Positions 16,088 through 25,096 of a stretch of DNA of 64,000 nucleotides are shown one piece after another. The stretch covers positions 62,001 through 126,000 of the forward strand of contig NZ_KB908261.1 in assembly GCF_000382405.1 (NCBI RefSeq), in the 5' to 3' direction. Positions within the stretch are counted from its first letter, which is position 1. Every line of letters starts with the position of its first letter. The DNA is from Mycobacterium sp. 141. GTDB lineage: Bacteria; Actinomycetota; Actinomycetes; Mycobacteriales; Mycobacteriaceae. The position numbers were made by a program, and so were the translations under genes. Below the pieces are notes generated by a model. The model was not told where the DNA came from and ran no database searches. It was given only the letters and a program-made list of their open reading frames with translations.

Positions 16088-16939
16088 GCGGCCCGCATCG
16101 CGGAGCCCATCGTGCACCCGGGGGGATCTGCAGTACGCCGATAAACTCGAATCCGCAGCGACGTCGGCGGCGAACAACTCGACCCGAGCGAACCGGCTGG
16201 CGCTGTGCCCGACCAGCGACACCTGGAGCCGCAAACCAGGCTCGTCGACCGGGGATGCGCCGCCCGTCGGGGCTTCCGGCTGGCTGAGCGTGCCAACCGC
16301 CACACCGTGCCTGGCCCGGATAGCTTGTCGACCCTCCGGGGTGCCGATCACCACACCGACGATCTCGCCCTCCTCGAACACGATGCGCTCAAGCGCGCTG
16401 CTCTCGTAGATCGGGATCTCACGGTTTCGGGTCTCGGCGGTCAACCAATCGCTGAGCGCTGCCGCGACACCGGCGCTGTCCGGTGTCAGCGAGCCGACGA
16501 CCTTGACCTCGATTTCCTCACCAGAACGAGTCTTCATCGCCGTGGTCTGCCTGCCGGTCAGCCGGGTGTAGAGCACACCGTAGGGCGAGTGCAGACAGTC
16601 CAGAGCCCAGTCACGCAGGCGAGCGCCGTAGAACGGCTCGACCAGACCCCCGGGCTTCGCCGGTACCAGATCGGCAGCGGATCGAACCGTCAGTTGGGCA
16701 TCAGCTGGTCCGGACGAACCCAGGTCAGCCGACAGTGCGTCGAAGTACTCCCGCGTCTCCGGATCCTCTATGCCGGGAGCCAACAGCGGACCGACGGAAT
16801 CTTCACCACCATGCCGATACTCGGTGCCGGGCTGCACGATGAGCACGTCCAATCCGGCGTCAGCCGCCGCGACAGCGCATGCCAAAGCACCGAACCCGGA
16901 ACCACAGCAAACGACATCAAATTCGTCGTCCCACATCAT
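16037..16939 (-). CDS. FAD-binding oxidoreductase, truncated KstD/fumarate-reductase-like
   Basis: The N terminus (FDVVCCGSGFGALACAVAAADAGLDVLIV) is a clear dinucleotide-binding fold with GxGxxA, like 3-ketosteroid dehydrogenases and other flavoproteins of the fumarate-reductase group. At 300 residues it is much shorter than those enzymes (about 500-560). A second FAD strand (GVVIGTPEGRQAIRARHGVAVGT) is present, but the typical C-terminal cap and GG-active-site segments are not seen, and the last 40 residues look random. The last 51 bp overlap the 3' end of the c-di-GMP gene on the other strand. It may be a specialised short flavoprotein or a 3'-truncated gene. Confidence 0.7.
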   Translation of the reverse strand: MMWDDEFDVVCCGSGFGALACAVAAADAGLDVLIVQPGTEYRHGGEDSVGPLLAPGIEDPETREYFDALSADLGSSGPADAQLTVRSAADLVPAKPGGLVEPFYGARLRDWALDCLHSPYGVLYTRLTGRQTTAMKTRSGEEIEVKVVGSLTPDSAGVAAALSDWLTAETRNREIPIYESSALERIVFEEGEIVGVVIGTPEGRQAIRARHGVAVGTLSQPEAPTGGASPVDEPGLRLQVSLVGHSASRFARVELFAADVAADSSLSAYCRSPRVHDGLRDAGRSHVRHWRKTHRNPPLG

Positions 16940-17490
16940 CTATGGCTACCTCAACGTTGGTGGGGCCGACGGCACGGGGCCCGTCAACCCTGCTGCATCC
17001 GCACTGTCCGGTGCGCTATCACCAACACCGAACAGGGATTCTTCTGCTAATTCACCATATTGTCGCCGCAGCGAACAAGCTTCGGTCGCGCCCCGCACAC
17101 GACCGGAAGGAGAAGTTGCCACAGCCCGCACCGGGATTTGAGGGGGGTAGCCAGAACGAGCCATGGCAACGCTTCTACGATAACTCGCGGCAACTGCCGG
17201 CGACGTCGCTATCCGGTCGGAGCACTTGTCCACGGTGATGACAGACGCACCGGTTGCATGGTCCGCCGACTGCGAACCAAGAGTTATCACGCTAAGCACC
17301 ATACATACCTTTAGAATGATATGCACCCGTGGCGATGACTTTAGGTATTCCAATCCGCAGGTGGACATCCCACCTCGACCACCGAAGTGTCCGTGGGCGG
17401 AGACAGCGGATGAAACAATCCCCATGCACACGCCGGGCATCGCCCGATGTCCCACCGACCACACAGCTGTGAAGATCTTGAGGTGTCCTG
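16940..17490. other. Intergenic region between the FAD gene and the TetR pair
   Basis: This 551-bp stretch has no convincing gene; the open frames in it have no recognisable content. It contains a relatively AT-rich patch with a -10-like TAGAAT at 17312-17317 and an imperfect inverted repeat around it (CATACATACC ... ATATGCACC). It must hold the divergent promoters for the FAD gene and the first TetR gene, and is the natural place for operators of the two regulators. Confidence 0.5.
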
Positions 17491-18201
17491 GTGACTGAGC
17501 AGCTCGACCGACGGGCCGACGTCACCCGACTTCAGATCCTGCAGGCGGCGGCACGGCAATTCGCGCACAAGCCATACAGTGCGGTGAGCCTCGACGACAT
17601 CCTCGCCGATGCCGCAGTCACCAAGGGAGCGCTTTACTTCCATTTCCGGTCCAAGTACGCGCTGGCATCCTCGATCGTCGAACACCGCGCCCAACTGGCC
17701 CGCGAACAGGTCGGTGAGGTGCTGGCCCGCAACCTGTCCGCGGTGGAGACACTGGTCGACATCTCCTACCAGGTGACCGTCGACGACATCGGCGAGCCAA
17801 TGGCGCGCGCGGCCGGGAACCTGCTGGAATCGGTCGGCCGGACCGACAGGCTCGGACCGCAAGTGCTGGAGCCCTGGATCGCCGGATACGCCAAGATCAT
17901 CCGCCGCGGTATCGAGGAAGGCGATTTCGCCGACGGCACCGATCCGCACGTCGCTGCGACACTGTTGGTCTCGATGCAGCTCGGCATCCGCCAGACCAGT
18001 GATCTGGACGACCCGCAACGGTTTCTCACCGATCTCGAGCAGGCGTGGAAATTGGTGCTGCCCGGCCTCACGAACCCGGATCGGCTCGGGTATCTGGACC
18101 AGTTCATCAGGCGCCGCACCATCGTGGCGCTCAAGAAGGCCCTTCCCATCAAGCCCGCCGAGGCTGAACTCGATGCGGGTCCAGCCGCCGGGTCGGCCTG
18201 A
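17491..18201 (+). CDS. TetR regulator, gamma-butyrolactone-receptor-like (first of a pair)
   Basis: The 236-residue protein has an N-terminal TetR helix-turn-helix (about 10-60): RLQILQAAARQFAHKPYSAVSLDDILADAAVTKGALYFHFRSKYALA. The TKGALYFHFxSK segment and the C-terminal WKLVLPGL stretch resemble ArpA/ScbR-type gamma-butyrolactone receptors of Streptomyces, although many TetR proteins share the first. It starts at GTG 17491 with TGAGG upstream. The second TetR gene follows after 11 bp, so the two are probably co-transcribed. The ligand is unknown. Confidence 0.85.
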   Translation: MTEQLDRRADVTRLQILQAAARQFAHKPYSAVSLDDILADAAVTKGALYFHFRSKYALASSIVEHRAQLAREQVGEVLARNLSAVETLVDISYQVTVDDIGEPMARAAGNLLESVGRTDRLGPQVLEPWIAGYAKIIRRGIEEGDFADGTDPHVAATLLVSMQLGIRQTSDLDDPQRFLTDLEQAWKLVLPGLTNPDRLGYLDQFIRRRTIVALKKALPIKPAEAELDAGPAAGSA

Positions 18202-18212
18202 CGGAGTACGAC

Positions 18213-18869
18213 ATGGCACGCCAGGCCCGCTCAGAACTCACCCGCCGCAAGATCATCGACGCCGCTGTCGACCTGTTCAGCGAAATCGGCTATCCCGCGA
18301 CTGGACTGGGTGAGATCATCGAGCGCGCCGAGCTGACCAAGGGAGCGTTCTACTACCACTTCGACGCCAAGGAAATGCTCGCCGAAGCCATCATCGAGGA
18401 GGCCGGCGCGCGCATGCTGGCGACGTTCCGCACCATCGCCGCATCATCGTCGCCGGCGCTGGAGAACCTGGTCCACGGGCTGTTCATGGTGACCGACTTC
18501 ACCGCCTCCGACAAGCTCACCTGGATCGGCATGCAACTGATGCGCACCTTCAGCGGTCTCAACGAGGCGCCCGGCCGGGTCTACGGGAGCTGGCTCGAAG
18601 AGCTCACCCAGCAGCTCGGGCAGGCCGGTTCGGAAGGCGACCTCCGCGGCGGTATCGACCCCAAGAGCGCCGCCGAGGTGATCCTGAGCTCGCTACTGGG
18701 GGCAGAGGCGCTCTCCCAAGCCACCGCAACCGGCACTGATCTGCGACAACGCGTGGCGCACACCTGGGAGCTGCTGCTGCCCGCCATCGTGAGCGACGAG
18801 TCGCGGGACTACTTCAGGGAGTTTCTGGCACGCGAGTCACTGCGCCGGTCGCCGGACGCAGGCAGATAG
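18213..18869 (+). CDS. TetR regulator, gamma-butyrolactone-receptor-like (second of a pair)
   Basis: The 218-residue protein opens with the DNA-binding domain RRKIIDAAVDLFSEIGYPATGLGEIIERAELTKGAFYYHFDAKEMLA and ends with WELLLPAIVSDESRDYFREF. Both ends and the length are as in the ArpA/ScbR receptor branch (compare the LLxKHILPAI-type ending of ScbR). It is paralogous to the protein just upstream, with the same TKGAxYxHFxxK core. Two lactone-receptor-like repressors in tandem are unusual for a mycobacterium. In Streptomyces such pairs include a true receptor and a pseudo-receptor; whether that applies here is inference. Confidence 0.87.
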   Translation: MARQARSELTRRKIIDAAVDLFSEIGYPATGLGEIIERAELTKGAFYYHFDAKEMLAEAIIEEAGARMLATFRTIAASSSPALENLVHGLFMVTDFTASDKLTWIGMQLMRTFSGLNEAPGRVYGSWLEELTQQLGQAGSEGDLRGGIDPKSAAEVILSSLLGAEALSQATATGTDLRQRVAHTWELLLPAIVSDESRDYFREFLARESLRRSPDAGR

Positions 18870-18873
18870 CGGC

Positions 18874-19275
18874 CTACAGCTCCTCCACCCACAGCTGTTC
18901 GGTGAGATCTTGGAACGTCGCCAGCGCTACCGGATCGTCCCCACGGAGCAATGCGGACTTGCTCATTCGCGCCCGCACGAGCGAACCGTCCTGGTGCACG
19001 AGGTCTACGATTAGATCGGCGTTGGCCCGCACGACAGACACCGCTGACTCGTCATCGGGCAGTGAATGAAAAATCTGGGCAAACTTCAGGGCGTTTACCG
19101 ATTCCGCGCTGCGGCCCACCATTTCGGCGAATGCGCTGTTCGCGAAGAGAATGCTGCCATCCTCCGCGATAGCGAGCACCGGAACAGGGAACCGCTCCAA
19201 GACGACCAACGCCGGCATTTGCTGCAACGTTGTCATCGGAGATCGGGTGTCCTGCTCGTTGCGCCGCCGCTCCAC
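18874..19275 (-). CDS. Stand-alone PAS-domain protein
   Basis: The 133-residue protein consists almost only of a PAS fold (about 24-128): FPVPVLAIAEDGSILFANSAFAEMVGRS is the canonical PAS core start, and a PAC-like end (LVRARMSKSALLRGDDPVALATFQDLTEQ) follows. There is no output domain, so it would work as a sensor or adaptor by protein contact. The GTG at 19275 gives 133 residues; an internal ATG at 19236 would give 120 and still keep the whole PAS domain. It converges on the second TetR gene with four bases between them. Confidence 0.8.
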   Translation of the reverse strand: MERRRNEQDTRSPMTTLQQMPALVVLERFPVPVLAIAEDGSILFANSAFAEMVGRSAESVNALKFAQIFHSLPDDESAVSVVRANADLIVDLVHQDGSLVRARMSKSALLRGDDPVALATFQDLTEQLWVEEL

Positions 19276-19408
19276 CCCCCGATTATTGCCGACACAACAG
19301 ACTGTTACCAGCGCACGTGGCGGCTTGTGGCACAGAGGCCCCTCGACGCCCCGACCAGGCCACGTCAGTTAGCTGACTAGGTTTACTCCCTGGAAGGCGG
19401 CGGCGCGG

Positions 19409-21634
19409 TCACCGGTGCTCGGCCAGACCTGCCAGCGCCGCCGGCAAAGGATCCCGGTGCAGGACACCGAGACGCTGCGTGGCGCGGGTGAGTGCGACAT
19501 AGAGCTCGGCCGCGCCGCGCGGCCCGTCCGCCAGGATCTGCTGCGGCTCCACCACGAGGACCGCGTCGAATTCCAGTCCCTTGGTTGCCGACGGCGGTAC
19601 CGTGCCCGGCACCCCCGGTGGTCCGATCACCACACTTGTGCCTTCGCACCCAGCCTCGTCTTGCACGAATTCCTCAATGGCAGCCGCCAATTCATCATCA
19701 GCGACCTGCCGTGACCACGGTTTCACACCGCACGCCCGGACCGACTCCGGCGGTTGGACACCCGGGGCGAACTCGGCCAGCAACGCGGCGGCGACCTCCA
19801 TGATCTCCGCCGGGGTGCGGTAATTCACCGACAGCGCCCGGTAGACCCAACGACCTGCCCGGTTGGTGCCCGTCGTCTCCGCTGGCACATACGGTTCGAG
19901 CATCGATCCCCACGATGTCGCTCCCGCGGCCGAGCGGCGCTGGGCGAGATCACCGACGATCGTGAACGATCGCCGGGGGCAGCGGCGCATCAACACCCGC
20001 CAGTCCATCTCGGACAGTTCCTGCGCCTCATCGACGACCACATGTCCGTAGGTCCAATCGCGTTCCGCGGCAGCACGTTCGGCGAGTTCACGATTGTCCT
20101 GCTCTTGGAAACGCTCCGCCAATTGCTCGGCGTCGAGCAGGTCCGCGGCCAACAGGTGGTCCTCGTCGTCCATGAGGTCCTCGCGGTCGACCATGAGGTC
20201 GAGCACCCCGGCCGCGTAGGCGGCCTCCTCCTTCCGCTGCCGCTCGGCGGCCTCGTCGGCCGCCTTGTCGCGGCCCAGCAGATCAACCAATTCATCGAGC
20301 AACGGCACATCGGACACCGTCCATGCGGCGCCATCGGTCCGGTACAGGGCGTCGTCGGCTCCCACCGCACTCAGCCGCTCGCGTGAGGTATACAGCTGCG
20401 CCAGAACGTCTTCCGGGGTGAGAATCGGCCAGAGGCGATTCAGTGCCGCGGTGAACTGCTCGTGGTCCTCGAGCTCGTTGACCACGTCGGCCCGCATCTG
20501 CGCCCACGCGTGCTTGTCGTCGCGGGTCAGCCAGCCCTTCCCGATCCGAGCGACAGCCCGTTCGGTGAGCACGTAGGTGACAACGTCGATGAACTCGGCA
20601 CGGGCCTCGTTGTGCGGCAGACCGGTCTTGCGTGCCTCCTCCCTGGCCCACTCCGCCGTCGCGGCGTCGATCCGCGCGGTGACGTCGGAAAGCTCGATGG
20701 GTATCGGATCCTCCGGCAGCTCCTGGCGATCGGCCACCGCTGCAGCGAGCACGTCGAGCATCTTCAACGAGCCCTTCAACCGTGCGGCATCCGGGCTGTC
20801 CTCGGCACGCGCCCTGAGGCCGGGGACGAAGTCACCGGTGGTCATGAACACCGCCTGGGACTCCCCCAGTGAAGGCAGCACCCGCCCGATGTGATTCAGG
20901 AATTCCGGACTGGGGCCGACCACGAGCACACCGTGCCGTTCCATCTGCTTGCGCTGTGTGTAGAGCAAATAGGCCACCCGGTGCAGGGCTACCACCGTCT
21001 TCCCGGTACCCGGGCCGCCCTCGATCACGAGGACGCCGGGGTGTTCGAGTCGGATGATCGCGTCCTGCTCGGCTTGGATCGTCGCGACGATGTCGCGCAT
21101 CCCCTCACCGCGCGGAGCGTTGACTGCCGCCAACAGAGCCGCGTCTCCCGGGCCGTCGCGCTCCTCACCGAGCTCGGCACCGGTCGGACGGCCCAGGGTC
21201 TCATCGGTGAAGTCGATCACCTTGCGTCCACGAGTGTGGAACTGCCGACGTCGCCGCATCCCCTCCGGACTGGCCGCGGTCGCGACGTAAAACGCCCGCG
21301 CCAGTGGAGCCCGCCAGTCGAGCAGCAACGGTTCATAGTCGTTCTGGCTGTCCAGCAGACCAAGGCGCCCGATGTAGAGACGCTCGTCGTCCAGAGTCTG
21401 GAGCCGACCGAAGCACAGACCATAGTCGGCAACGTCCAAGCGCTGCATCTCCTTGGCCATCGCGCGCACTTCGGCGTCGCGTTCGACGAGCGTGCTGCCG
21501 TTCTGGGGGTCGATGGGGCTGCTCAACGCCGCCTTGTAACGCCGGTTGGCCTCGGCACGCTCGTTGTCCAGGCGCGCATACAGCCCGGCGATGTATTCCC
21601 GCTCGGACTGCAGTTCGTCTTCGTACTTTGACAT
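19409..21634 (-). CDS. helD: RNA polymerase-recycling helicase-like ATPase HelD
   Basis: The 741-residue UvrD-like superfamily 1 protein has an N-terminal coiled segment (1-70), Walker A GGPGTGKT (206-213), the VVVDEAQELS Walker B box (about residue 530) and a C-terminal motor part ending VALTRATQRLGVLH. Size and N-terminal arm are those of mycobacterial HelD, which inserts into the secondary channel of RNA polymerase and frees it from DNA and from bound antibiotics. ScRhlB-type DNA repair helicases are less similar because they lack the arm. GAGAGG precedes the ATG. Its neighbours say nothing on function. Confidence 0.9.
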   Translation of the reverse strand: MSKYEDELQSEREYIAGLYARLDNERAEANRRYKAALSSPIDPQNGSTLVERDAEVRAMAKEMQRLDVADYGLCFGRLQTLDDERLYIGRLGLLDSQNDYEPLLLDWRAPLARAFYVATAASPEGMRRRRQFHTRGRKVIDFTDETLGRPTGAELGEERDGPGDAALLAAVNAPRGEGMRDIVATIQAEQDAIIRLEHPGVLVIEGGPGTGKTVVALHRVAYLLYTQRKQMERHGVLVVGPSPEFLNHIGRVLPSLGESQAVFMTTGDFVPGLRARAEDSPDAARLKGSLKMLDVLAAAVADRQELPEDPIPIELSDVTARIDAATAEWAREEARKTGLPHNEARAEFIDVVTYVLTERAVARIGKGWLTRDDKHAWAQMRADVVNELEDHEQFTAALNRLWPILTPEDVLAQLYTSRERLSAVGADDALYRTDGAAWTVSDVPLLDELVDLLGRDKAADEAAERQRKEEAAYAAGVLDLMVDREDLMDDEDHLLAADLLDAEQLAERFQEQDNRELAERAAAERDWTYGHVVVDEAQELSEMDWRVLMRRCPRRSFTIVGDLAQRRSAAGATSWGSMLEPYVPAETTGTNRAGRWVYRALSVNYRTPAEIMEVAAALLAEFAPGVQPPESVRACGVKPWSRQVADDELAAAIEEFVQDEAGCEGTSVVIGPPGVPGTVPPSATKGLEFDAVLVVEPQQILADGPRGAAELYVALTRATQRLGVLHRDPLPAALAGLAEHR

Positions 21635-22063
21635 ACCTCTCGCTTTTCGCTCTCACATCTCGCAACGCACCAGCACCGGATGCTCGCCGAGTTCCGGCTC
21701 AGGCCAGTGATTTGCGGCATACCCCCGCCCTTGCCGCAAGTCCCCCTGTGCGCTACAGAGTGAAAAGCAGGCGGGCGCGGGCACTCGTGGCTCTGTACCT
21801 ACGATGCGGGTATCTCCGACGTGACCGCACCGCCCGGCCGGACCATTCTACGGCCTCCCCAGACCCGGCTGCTACGCGCAACCCGTCGGATCAATCGCTC
21901 GTCCCGGAGAAATATTGTTGCTGCACAATGGTTTTCGCACAACTCAGGCAGCGTCATCGACCACATGTCATCGATGCTCAAACCGCCCGCGGTTGTTGCC
22001 GGTGCTCATTCCCTTTGTCTCCGTTGCGGATTCCCCCATCGAGCTCAGCAGAAAATCTGGGGT
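21635..22063. other. Intergenic region between helD and the DUF2252 gene
   Basis: This 429-bp stretch contains only short frames without recognisable content on either strand. It must hold the helD promoter (helD reads away to the left) and the 3' end region of the DUF2252 gene. I see no tRNA, insertion-sequence end or strong hairpin in it. Confidence 0.5.
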
Positions 22064-23461
22064 TTACCTCGCCGGGTCGTCAGCGACCTCGATCTCCCCG
22101 GCCCTAGCTGCGGACTGCAGTCGATGGAAATCCTCGAGCGCCTTCTCTGCATACCGGTATGACCACTCCAGTACCGCGGCGTCGACCTTGTCACCGCTGC
22201 CGACGTAGCCTCGCAGTATCGACCCGTTTGCGCTCTGCGCGTGCCCGCGGGCAAGCACCATGGCGCACGCCGCCGCGTACTGACCGAATGCGGTCGGCGA
22301 CATACCCTCGGTTTCGATCGTGCCCTTCATGTCCTGGAACTGACGGACGTAGAAGTCGCGTCCACCGTGGCGCGCGGCGCCGAGGAATATGTCCGACATC
22401 GCCTGCAGCACCCGTTGCCCGTCGACGACCCTGGCTCCCTGGCCGGACGCCGCTATCGCGCGAGCCACGCTGCTCGGCTGCCGAACACCTCCGTATTCTT
22501 CGAGAACAGAGGTTTTGGCCTCTTTGACCTGCAAGATCAACGGCGTACCGTCGGGTCCGGCCAGGATCACCAGGTAGCAGCGAGTCCCGACACTGCCGAC
22601 CCCGACGACGCGCTGCGCGACATCGGAGACCTGGAAATGGGACAGCAGAAGTGCCACATCGCCGGGCACGCTCGTGAGGTACTCCCGAAATGACTCCACT
22701 ACGCCGGCCTCGTGATCGACATCGAGGTGCTGAAGGACGGGAGGATCCTCTCGAAGACGCGGCGTGCCGTCCGGTCCAGGCACCATGATGCGGCCGAACA
22801 CGCGCGCCGAAGTCCGCTTGCGCGCCCTCTCGGCGCTGCGGGCGATGAGCGCGGCGAGGCTCTTAGTGGCCTGTTTCAGGTACCGCTCCGGTTCCGCCCG
22901 CAAGTAGTAGCGTTCCAGCACATTCATATCGAGGATGGTTTGCAGGCCATCGCGGTAGGCAACTACCGCTTCGCCGGCGAAGCGGCGGATCTTCTTCTCG
23001 GGGTAACCGGCGTGCCGCCCACCCACTATGACGCTGGTGATCAGACGTTTGAGATCCCATTCCGCGGGTGCGACTGCCGCTTCGTCGAAGTCGTTCAGAT
23101 CGAACACCAGCTCCCGGTGTGGAGCCGCGTAGATTCCGAAGTTTGATAGATGCGCGTCGCCGCAGCACATCACCTCCACACCGCTGGAGGGGCTGGTCGC
23201 CAAGTCGGCGGCCATCACCGCCGCTGACCCGCGATAGAACGAGAAGGGATCGGTCAGCATCCGCGCGAAACGCAGCGGGACCAAATCGGGCAGTCGGTCT
23301 CGGTTCTGTTCTACGAGGATCTCAGTCGCGCTACGGTGGCTCGGAACCAACTCGGCGAGCGCACTCCTGGGGGCGGTCTTCCGCAGAGCGCGACCTCGTA
23401 CGACGTCATCCTCAACGTTTTCGACCTCGATGACACGATCCCGTAGCGGTGCGCCGGACAT
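22064..23461 (-). CDS. DUF2252 protein (kinase-like fold)
   Basis: The protein is 465 residues from the ATG at 23461 (the frame is open 13 codons further). It shows the DUF2252 landmarks: RFARMLTDPFSFYRGSAAVMAADL, CGDAHLSNFGIYAAPHRELVFDLNDFDEA, WDLKRLITS and a C-terminal ARGHAQS. The GDxHxxN and DxND pattern recalls the catalytic loop and metal site of phosphotransferases, so a small-molecule kinase is possible. The substrate is unknown. It is alone on its strand. Confidence 0.85.
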   Translation of the reverse strand: MSGAPLRDRVIEVENVEDDVVRGRALRKTAPRSALAELVPSHRSATEILVEQNRDRLPDLVPLRFARMLTDPFSFYRGSAAVMAADLATSPSSGVEVMCCGDAHLSNFGIYAAPHRELVFDLNDFDEAAVAPAEWDLKRLITSVIVGGRHAGYPEKKIRRFAGEAVVAYRDGLQTILDMNVLERYYLRAEPERYLKQATKSLAALIARSAERARKRTSARVFGRIMVPGPDGTPRLREDPPVLQHLDVDHEAGVVESFREYLTSVPGDVALLLSHFQVSDVAQRVVGVGSVGTRCYLVILAGPDGTPLILQVKEAKTSVLEEYGGVRQPSSVARAIAASGQGARVVDGQRVLQAMSDIFLGAARHGGRDFYVRQFQDMKGTIETEGMSPTAFGQYAAACAMVLARGHAQSANGSILRGYVGSGDKVDAAVLEWSYRYAEKALEDFHRLQSAARAGEIEVADDPAR

Positions 23462-23760
23462 GGGGCCAGCGTAAACCCATCCCTCATCGCCCAAACCCAC
23501 CTTTGGACCGGAAAGCGCATGCGGTATATGGCATTCCGTCTACCCGACGTATAGGCGCCGACGTGTCAGCGTGGGATGATGGGGCCGTCAACCACACGCG
23601 CCGGGTCGTTTGCGACGAGTGCCTGGACGGGTGACGCGCGTAGGGTCTGCTCGACACGATCGTGACGGCACGGTCAATTTTGCACACCGCTCAAGCGCCT
23701 TCGTGAGATGCTCTGGTTACGCATCCAGCACACTGCCGAACGGCGAGGAGAACCAATTCC

Positions 23761-24474
23761 ATGAGGAACACGTTGGTGACAGCGACAGCGGGCTTGTGCG
23801 CCACCGCACTGAGCTTTGCCATCGTTGGCTGCGGCAGCGGCACGAAGACCGAAGCAACAACGTCAGAGTCCACGACAACAACCTCAGCGGCGGCACCAGC
23901 GACCACTTCGGCGCTGCCGCCTCCTCCCAACCGGCCCGACGGCACTAAGGAGACATTGCACGATTACATCGTCGAGCACAACATCGCGGAGGTGCCCTAC
24001 AAGGACAACGAACCCGGAACGCCGGACGTCGACCTGTCCTTCCCCCCCGGCTGGAGCCAACTCGCGAAAGAGGACACTCCCGATTGGGCGTACGGCGGCA
24101 TCATCTACGACAACCCCCAGGACCCGGCCGTCCCGCCGACCATGCTCGCGATCGCCAGCAAGCTGGTCGGCGACGTCGACGCCGCCGAGATTCTCCAATA
24201 CGCACCGGGCATGCTGCAGAACCTGCCCGGATTCCAGCCAGTCGGTGATCCGGTGGTAGCCCCGTTCTCGGGCTTCGATTCCGTCACCTATAAGGGCACC
24301 TACACCAATGACGGAAAAAATATGGTTGTAGGTGAGAAGACCGTGGTAGTGCCCGGAAAAGACAAGGACTTCTTCGTCTTGCAGCTACAGGCGACCGCGC
24401 CGGCGGACGAGCGGCAGGTCGTGCTCGATGCCGTGGATTACATCAACACGAATACCAAAATCACCGCCCCATGA
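23761..24474 (+). CDS. LpqN/LpqT-family lipoprotein
   Basis: The 237-residue protein has a signal peptide with lipobox IVGC (acylated Cys about residue 24), then a Ser/Thr/Ala-rich linker (about 30-58), then an LpqN-type domain (SFPPGWSQLAKEDTPDWAYGGIIYD to the C terminus). LpqN proteins bind envelope glycolipid partners and interact with Ag85 and MmpL3-related factors in other mycobacteria. GGAGAAC stands before the ATG. The small secreted protein gene follows 46 bp later on the same strand. Confidence 0.9.
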   Translation: MRNTLVTATAGLCATALSFAIVGCGSGTKTEATTSESTTTTSAAAPATTSALPPPPNRPDGTKETLHDYIVEHNIAEVPYKDNEPGTPDVDLSFPPGWSQLAKEDTPDWAYGGIIYDNPQDPAVPPTMLAIASKLVGDVDAAEILQYAPGMLQNLPGFQPVGDPVVAPFSGFDSVTYKGTYTNDGKNMVVGEKTVVVPGKDKDFFVLQLQATAPADERQVVLDAVDYINTNTKITAP

Positions 24475-24520
24475 CCGCTCCCACCACAGCCGGCCCGGAA
24501 ACTTTGGAGAGTAAGCAATA

Positions 24521-24832
24521 ATGACCATATTTCGCACCTCCATGTTCGTGGCGGCGATCATCAGCGGAACCATCATGTCGGCACCTCTGACGGCTCCTCC
24601 CGCCCACGCCGCTCCCTGTAACGGGCTGACAGATCCCCGCACCGGCATCTGCTGGAGTAACCAAGACCTGAACAACCGGGGCACTCCGAAGGGTCCCGGC
24701 GGTACGACACACTGCAGCCCGGGACGACTGGGCCAGTGTTTGGGCGCAGCACAAAACGGAGTAACCCCCGGTGCCAATCTGCGGACCCAGCCGCCGGCCG
24801 GCCCGGCACCGCGCAGCTGGCCAAGCCAGTAG
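24521..24832 (+). CDS. Small secreted cysteine-containing protein
   Basis: The 103-residue protein has a Sec signal peptide (MTIFRTSMFVAAIISGTIMS) with a likely cut after AHA (about residue 30). The mature part is short and rich in Gly, Pro and Asn, with four cysteines (PCNGLTDPRTGICW, THCSPGRLGQC) that could form two disulfides. I do not recognise the family. It follows the LpqN-type lipoprotein and may share its transcript. Confidence 0.7.
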   Translation: MTIFRTSMFVAAIISGTIMSAPLTAPPAHAAPCNGLTDPRTGICWSNQDLNNRGTPKGPGGTTHCSPGRLGQCLGAAQNGVTPGANLRTQPPAGPAPRSWPSQ

Positions 24833-25096
24833 GTGCACAGCGTCCGGACCGTCGGCCATGCCCTGACAGCAGAGAACCGGTGCACACTGCAGACATCACC
24901 GACATCGCTCCACCTCACGATCCAGAACACCGAGGTCTGCGTCGTCTTGCCCTACGGATGTCTTCGACGATGGTGCGGATCGTGACTGTCGGCCTGTGGC
25001 CGCGGTGACGTCGAGGCACGATCAGCTCGGCGACCACCCTACGCCAGCTTGGGCGCATCACTGGGTGTCGGGCGACCACTGGGTTCTGTTCTGATA

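Noticed and set aside
16946..17464. 172-codon reverse frame in the gap before the TetR genes
   Set aside because: Its composition is that of a shadow frame, with no domain and no ribosome-binding site. It would block the divergent promoters.
24907..25080. Reverse-strand stretch reading MRPSWRRVVAELIVPRRHRGHRP and onward
   Set aside because: It is about 50 codons, arginine-rich and without a known family or ribosome-binding site. It may be a decayed gene, but I cannot support it.
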